Assembly: GCA_038065435.1 (NCBI GenBank)
Contig: JBBTQZ010000020.1
Coordinates: 1 to 17,442 of the forward strand
DNA: 17,442 nt
Reading direction: 5' to 3'
From: JBBTQZ01 sp038065435
GTDB lineage: Bacteria; Patescibacteriota; Minisyncoccia; Phycocordibacterales; WO2-35-19
Within the stretch, counting starts at the first letter, position 1, and each line of letters opens with the position of its first letter. Below the pieces are notes generated by a model. That model had not been told where the DNA came from. It made no database searches and saw only the letters and a list, made by a program, of their open reading frames with translations. Of the stretch, positions 14,763 to 17,442 are shown in pieces. A program made the position numbers and the translations under genes.

Positions 14763-15142
14763 TCACCCGCTCTGTTTCTTTTTCTTTACGACCTCGGCAT
14801 TATACGAAATGCCACATCCGTCGCAAAAACATTTTTGANNNNNNNNNNACTAAACTGACCCCTTGAACCAGGCCCGATTATGAGCGGTCCACTCATTGGA
14901 TCGTATTCAGAATCGTAAGTGGTCACAAGAATAATCTTGCCCTTACAGTGACAGGTGCCAATCTGTTTCTTTTTTGGCCTCCATCTTTCAGCTTCCCGCC
15001 GCTCTTCCTCTTCTCTCTGTTTGCGCAAAGATTCATTAATATTCTTGGTCATCTCATCTAGTTTTTTTCTTGAAAAAGGTTTAAAAGTAAGCGGCTTGAC
15101 ATCAGCAAGTCTGGGAACTTCGCCTGATTTTTTGTTTGGCAT
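14763..15142 (-). CDS. Small Cys-rich zinc-ribbon-type protein (hypothetical)
   Basis: I recognise no family. The N-terminal 60 residues are charged, with a Glu/Arg-rich helical stretch (KQREEEERREAERWRPKKK). They lead to TCHCKGK (C64, C66). After the 10-N gap the best frame reads QKCFCDGCGISYNAEVVKKKKQSG and stops with TGA at 14763-14765, giving C101, C103 and C106. A CxC plus CxCxxCG set is a plausible zinc site. Joining the gap flanks with a one-base overlap puts both halves in one frame and gives 122 residues. The other frame after the gap lacks any cysteines. A strong Shine-Dalgarno sequence (GAGGAGG) lies six bases before the ATG. It is preceded by two hairpins and followed by a terminator. 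Role unknown. Confidence 0.65.
14839..14848. other. 10-N assembly joint, probably no missing sequence
   Basis: The flanks share only one base (a). Removing the N and that base joins GQFS to QKCFCDGCG in frame. This parallels the 10-N joint in secA. Confidence 0.5.
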
Positions 15143-15163
15143 TTTGTGCCTCCTCTAGTCTAT

Positions 15164-15193
15164 ATACTACATATATTTGAATAAAAGGAAATG
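15164..15193 (-). promoter_or_regulatory. Promoter of the zinc-protein gene
   Basis: A TTTCCT -35-like box, a spacer beginning TTTATTCAAA, then TG-TAGTAT (15169-15164). It resembles the RHH promoter at 15704-15733 (22 of 30 bases) and leaves a short leader containing GAGGAGG. Confidence 0.45.
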
Positions 15194-15234
15194 GCTGGAG
15201 GTTATCCAGCCATCAATGATGGTAAACCATCATT
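15191..15234 (-). terminator. Tandem hairpins between the 77-residue gene and the zinc-protein gene
   Basis: Two perfect 9-bp stems occur: AATGATGGT/ACCATCATT (15215-15223, 15226-15234), which spans the stop codon of the 77-residue gene, and ATGGCTGGA/TCCAGCCAT (15191-15199, 15205-15213) with a 5-nt loop. On the minus strand the second is followed by TTCCTTTTATT. They probably end or attenuate the RHH transcript; the first may also stabilise its 3' end. Confidence 0.6.
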
Positions 15235-15463
15235 TTTGATTGCGATCATAATAGCCACCACAATATCCAAGAAATATTTTCTTTGGCATGTCCAATGGCC
15301 GAATCCGTTTCCCCTCTGGCAATGCTTCGAGCAAAGTGATCCAACAACGCCGATTTCCTGTATTGTTTAGTTCTTTTCGAAAAGCTCTCCGAAGACGCAT
15401 GACCTCTTGCCTTAATTGAGGTGGGGTCATGGTTTTAAGATCACTATCAAGCTTTATTGACAT
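15230..15463 (-). CDS. Conserved-looking hypothetical protein, 77 residues
   Basis: I cannot assign a function. The protein is basic, with a predicted helical first half (TPPQLRQEVMRLRRAFRKEL), then NTGNRRCWITLLEALPEG and an aromatic C-terminus (FLGYCGGYYDRNQK). The Arg/Asn/Cys/Trp-rich middle looks like a fold under constraint, perhaps nucleic-acid binding. It starts 14 bp after the RHH stop with its own Shine-Dalgarno sequence (AGGGAG), so the two are one operon. A hairpin covers its TGA. Confidence 0.7.
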   Translation of the reverse strand: MSIKLDSDLKTMTPPQLRQEVMRLRRAFRKELNNTGNRRCWITLLEALPEGKRIRPLDMPKKIFLGYCGGYYDRNQK

Positions 15464-15477
15464 TATTTAACTCCCTT

Positions 15478-15675
15478 TCATCTGCGAGGAGTGAAGAATG
15501 TTGGCTTTTTAAGCACGTCAACATCCCGATCCTTTAGAAATTTGCTAATCACCTCTACTACAATCCCATTCTGAGATTTTTCATGCTGAACCGAATATGC
15601 TTTCAGGTTTTTGGCCAACACTTTAGGCAGTCTGAAAGTTGCAGTCACGGTATTGCCAATTATTCGTTTTTTCAA
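15478..15675 (-). CDS. Ribbon-helix-helix (Arc/CopG-like) DNA-binding protein
   Basis: The protein has 65 residues and a TTG start chosen because AAAGGAG lies nine bases upstream; no ATG fits. Residues 8-50 match the RHH pattern: a beta strand TVTATFRLPK, helix 1 VLAKNLKAYSVQHEK, a turn, and helix 2 NGIVVEVISKFLKD. RHH proteins bind operators as dimers of dimers and often repress their own operon or act as antitoxins. The partner gene downstream (77 residues) does not look like a known toxin. Palindromes upstream (15759-15768, 15783-15801) are candidate operators. Confidence 0.75.
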   Translation of the reverse strand: MKKRIIGNTVTATFRLPKVLAKNLKAYSVQHEKSQNGIVVEVISKFLKDRDVDVLKKPTFFTPRR

Positions 15676-15703
15676 GCTAGATAACTCCTTTCGTCTGACT
15701 CTG

Positions 15704-15733
15704 ATATTACAGATTTTTGGATAAAAAGGAAGC
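15704..15733 (-). promoter_or_regulatory. Promoter of the RHH operon
   Basis: A TTCCTT -35-like box, a spacer beginning TTTATCCAAA, then TG-TAATAT (15709-15704). It gives a leader of about 22 nt that contains the AAAGGAG ribosome-binding site. Confidence 0.45.
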
Positions 15734-15758
15734 TATTTTGTTTTTTAATACACTTTTA

Positions 15759-15801
15759 CACGGCCGTGATAATCTGTATATGTTAAACACTTGGTGTTTA
15801 A
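15759..15801. promoter_or_regulatory. Two palindromes between the RHH and Nudix genes
   Basis: CACGGCCGTG (15759-15768) is a perfect 10-bp palindrome in otherwise AT-rich DNA. TTAAACAC-TTG-GTGTTTAA (15783-15801) has perfect 8-bp arms. Either could be an RHH operator. The second lies 19 bp past the Nudix stop and could instead be a weak terminator. Confidence 0.4.
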
Positions 15802-15819
15802 GATTAATTAATGGAATAA

Positions 15820-16236
15820 TCATTTAATTAAACCGAGGCTAATAATTTCCTTAACATAGACATCCAAATTATCATGATTTTTCAACTCTTCCAGAGATAG
15901 CCATTTATATTCCAAGTTTTCAGAAGTATCCAAAATAGGCTCGCCATCTGTATCACCTAGATAAGAAAGTCGGACTACATGCTTTTCTTCATTAGGAATA
16001 ATATCTTGGGCGTAAATGAGCTTTGGTTCTGAAAGAATTTCAAGCTGAGTTTCTTCTTTAACTTCCCTTTTCAAGTTATCAATCAACTTGCTCCCCGGAT
16101 CGATCCTGCCACCAACAATATCCCACTCTCCTTTTATATTTTTATATTTTTCGAGATTTCGCCTAACAATCAAAAACTTTCCTTCTTTATTTCTTAAAAA
16201 AATCTTTACACCGACTTGGAGTTTAATATCAATCAT
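15820..16236 (-). CDS. Nudix hydrolase
   Basis: The 138-residue protein is a single Nudix domain. The fold is intact: VGVKIFLRNKEGKFLIVRR strand pair, GEWDIVGGRIDPGS, then the Nudix helix LKREVKEETQLEI, and YKWLSLEEL near the end. Consensus GX5EX7REUXEEXGU is met at the metal-binding REVKEE core, but the first Glu is Ser (DPGSKL) and the Gly after EE is Gln. Family members hydrolyse nucleoside diphosphates linked to another group (NTPs, sugars, dinucleotides); the substrate is unknown. It is probably monocistronic, with -10 TAAACT seven bases before the ATG and no Shine-Dalgarno sequence. Confidence 0.9.
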   Translation of the reverse strand: MIDIKLQVGVKIFLRNKEGKFLIVRRNLEKYKNIKGEWDIVGGRIDPGSKLIDNLKREVKEETQLEILSEPKLIYAQDIIPNEEKHVVRLSYLGDTDGEPILDTSENLEYKWLSLEELKNHDNLDVYVKEIISLGLIK

Positions 16237-16243
16237 TATGATC

Positions 16244-16275
16244 AGTTTAATGAAAAATTGGATAAAAAGAAAGCT
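16244..16275 (-). promoter_or_regulatory. Promoter of the Nudix gene, matching the DedA promoter
   Basis: TTTCTT, a 17-nt spacer starting TTTATCC, and TAAACT (16249-16244). It agrees with 14659-14690 at 28 of 32 positions, both in the boxes and across the spacer. Confidence 0.55.
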
Positions 16276-16291
16276 ACAATTGAAACCTATG

Positions 16292-16329
16292 ATTGTCCAC
16301 TTTTTCGCGACCGCGATTTTTTGGACAAT
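16292..16329. repeat. Inverted repeat just after secA
   Basis: ATTGTCCA (16292-16299) pairs with TGGACAAT (16322-16329), enclosing a small TCGC-GACC-GCGA hairpin (16305-16316). It lies directly at the secA stop codon. No U-run follows on the minus strand, so it may be a 3'-end structure or processing site rather than a standard terminator. Confidence 0.45.
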
Positions 16330-17442
16330 TTATTTACCATGGCACTTCTTGAACTTTTTGTTTGAACCACACCAGCAGGGGTCATTGCGTCCAACTTTGG
16401 TGTGTTCTTGTCCGGTTCCCCCCTTAATGTAAGGGGGGCTAGGGGGGTTATTTGAGAAGTTGTTATTAGAGGTCGTTATCTTCATCGCCTGATTTTGAAT
16501 ACTGGTCTGATCGCCTGAAATTTTTTGATTTTCAGCAAATTTTGCTAAATTCTCTTCTATCATCTGCTCAATTGAAGCTTCCATTTGCTTAAACATTTGG
16601 AGTCCTTCTCTTTTGTATTCCACCAATGGGTCTCGCTGACCATAAGCTCGTAAGTTTACCGATGAGCGTAAATAATCCATCTGCTCCAAGTGGTCAACCC
16701 AAAACATATCCATACTCTGGAGCTTGATATCTCGAACTTTTATGTCCGGCTCTCCAGACAAAACCTGATTCCTTCTTTCATAAAATATTTTACGCTGATA
16801 GTTTATAACATCGTCGTATTCCAAAATGTGTTTACGAGCGTCAAAGTTGAGCCCTTCTATGCGCGATTGAGCACTCTCTAGTGAGCGAGTGATGAGTTTG
16901 TTTTCTATAGCTTCATCTTCCTCCAGCCCCATCCTACCCATCATATTTTTGACCGTATCTGCCGCAAAAACCCCCATAATCTGATCTTCCNNNNNNNNNN
17001 ATCTTCCATGGACACAAAAAACTGTGTCTCGCCCGGATCCCCCTGCCTACCAGAACGTCCCCGGAGCTGGTTGTCTATACGCCGTGCATCGTGGCGTTCG
17101 GTACCCAGTACGAAAAGACCGCCAAGATTTTTCACTTCTTCATAGTCAGCGTTTGAAGCAGGGTTACCACCAAGCTTTATGTCTACTCCTCGTCCAGCCA
17201 TATTGGTAGCTACAGTGACAGCCCCCTTACGCCCAGCTTGAGCGGTTATCTCCCCTTCCCTTTCATGATTTTTGGCATTAAGTATCTCAAACTTCACTCC
17301 CTCCGTTTTTAGATATTCTGAAAGTAGCTCATTCTTCTCTATGGAGATGGTGCCTATAAGGACGGGCTGGCCTTTCTGTTGCAATTCTTTTACTTTACGA
17401 GCAATAGCTTTGAGCTTGCCTTTTTCGGTTTGAAATATAAGA
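16330..17442 (-). CDS. secA: Preprotein translocase ATPase SecA (C-terminal part)
   Basis: SecA drives protein export through SecYEG. The frame is open to the right edge (LIFQTEKGKLKAIARKVKEL...), so the N-terminal half lies outside. Seen in order: the end of NBD2 (GQPVLIGTISIEKNELLS, ATNMAGRGVDIKLGG, GLFVLGTERHDARRIDNQLRGRSGRQGDPG), the helical scaffold (SMED...QIMGVFAAD, NFDARKHILEYDDVINYQR), the wing/IRA1 region, a linker, and a SEC-C zinc motif (CWC, then CHG) for SecB/ribosome-type contacts. The 10-N joint breaks the frame, but collapsing its 7-bp duplicated flank restores SMEDQIMG. The linker carries PPSPPYIKGG, encoded by a REP-like repeat. Confidence 0.96.
16418..16453. repeat. REP-like palindromic repeat, copy 2, in frame inside secA
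   Basis: This is a CCCCCC/GGGGGG version of the 10308-10343 repeat with the same TTAATGTAA centre and TTATTT end. Read on the secA strand it encodes NNPPSPPYIKGG between the scaffold and the zinc motif, without breaking the frame. Confidence 0.75.
16991..17000. other. 10-N assembly joint inside secA, artefactual
   Basis: atcttcc is present on both sides (16984-16990 and 17001-17007). Merging the two copies and removing the N gives a continuous SecA frame with the spacing the family needs (S-x-E-D-x-(L/I)-M-x-x-F). Confidence 0.85.

Noticed and set aside
15230..15675. Toxin-antitoxin pair (RHH + 77-residue protein)
   Set aside because: The gene order and RHH fold would fit, but the 77-residue protein shows no RelE, MazF, PIN or HipA-type motifs. 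Kept as unknown.
16330..17442. secA as a split gene or pseudogene
   Set aside because: The break coincides with a 10-N joint with duplicated flanks. The collapsed sequence is an intact frame.

Overview
This window looks like a scaffold from an AT-rich, uncultivated bacterium, most likely of the Candidate Phyla Radiation (Patescibacteria, Parcubacteria-like). The assignment is inference. It rests on the gene set (a helix-turn-helix/membrane/GIGTTTP-repeat surface protein, a GH57/glycosyltransferase/GH15 cluster, an AI-2E-type permease, a DedA protein), on the scarcity of Shine-Dalgarno sequences, and on several starts that appear leaderless. TGA acts as stop at several junctions (e.g. ATGA at 8324-8327), so the TGA-to-glycine code of Gracilibacteria/SR1 is not used. 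Four runs of N interrupt the scaffold. The two 100-N gaps hide real sequence. The two 10-N gaps look like joints with nothing missing.

Layout. 1-3424 (minus) is one open frame with no stop that runs off the left edge. It encodes a protein of more than 1141 residues: an N-terminal DNA-binding-like domain, one membrane segment, then Ser/Thr-rich repeats. A regulatory-looking AT-rich spacer (3425-3773) separates it from a divergent 84-residue MerR-type HTH gene. A gene-free 450 bp with small hairpins and a DnaA-box-like site precedes a RAYT-like transposase gene that runs into the first gap. From 5041 to the end everything is on the minus strand. Read in the direction of transcription, from right to left, the order is secA (partial), a Nudix hydrolase, a small-gene group (RHH protein, an unknown 77-residue protein, a Cys-rich zinc-type protein), DedA, AI-2E-type permease + glycosyltransferase, GH57, then GH15 + P-type cation ATPase + gatB (partial).

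How it fits together. The GT-B glycosyltransferase, GH57 and GH15 enzymes form an alpha-glucan set (making, trimming and hydrolysing a glucose polymer or oligosaccharide). The glycosyltransferase is translationally coupled to the permease by a GTGA overlap. The glucoamylase is coupled to the cation pump by an ATGA overlap. Expression signals fall into two classes. Large genes have a -10 hexamer only 6-8 nt before the start codon and no SD. The small RHH and zinc-protein genes have a 5' leader with a strong SD. A 36-nt REP-like palindromic repeat occurs twice, once between GH57 and GH15 and once in frame inside secA, in the same window as a RAYT-type gene.
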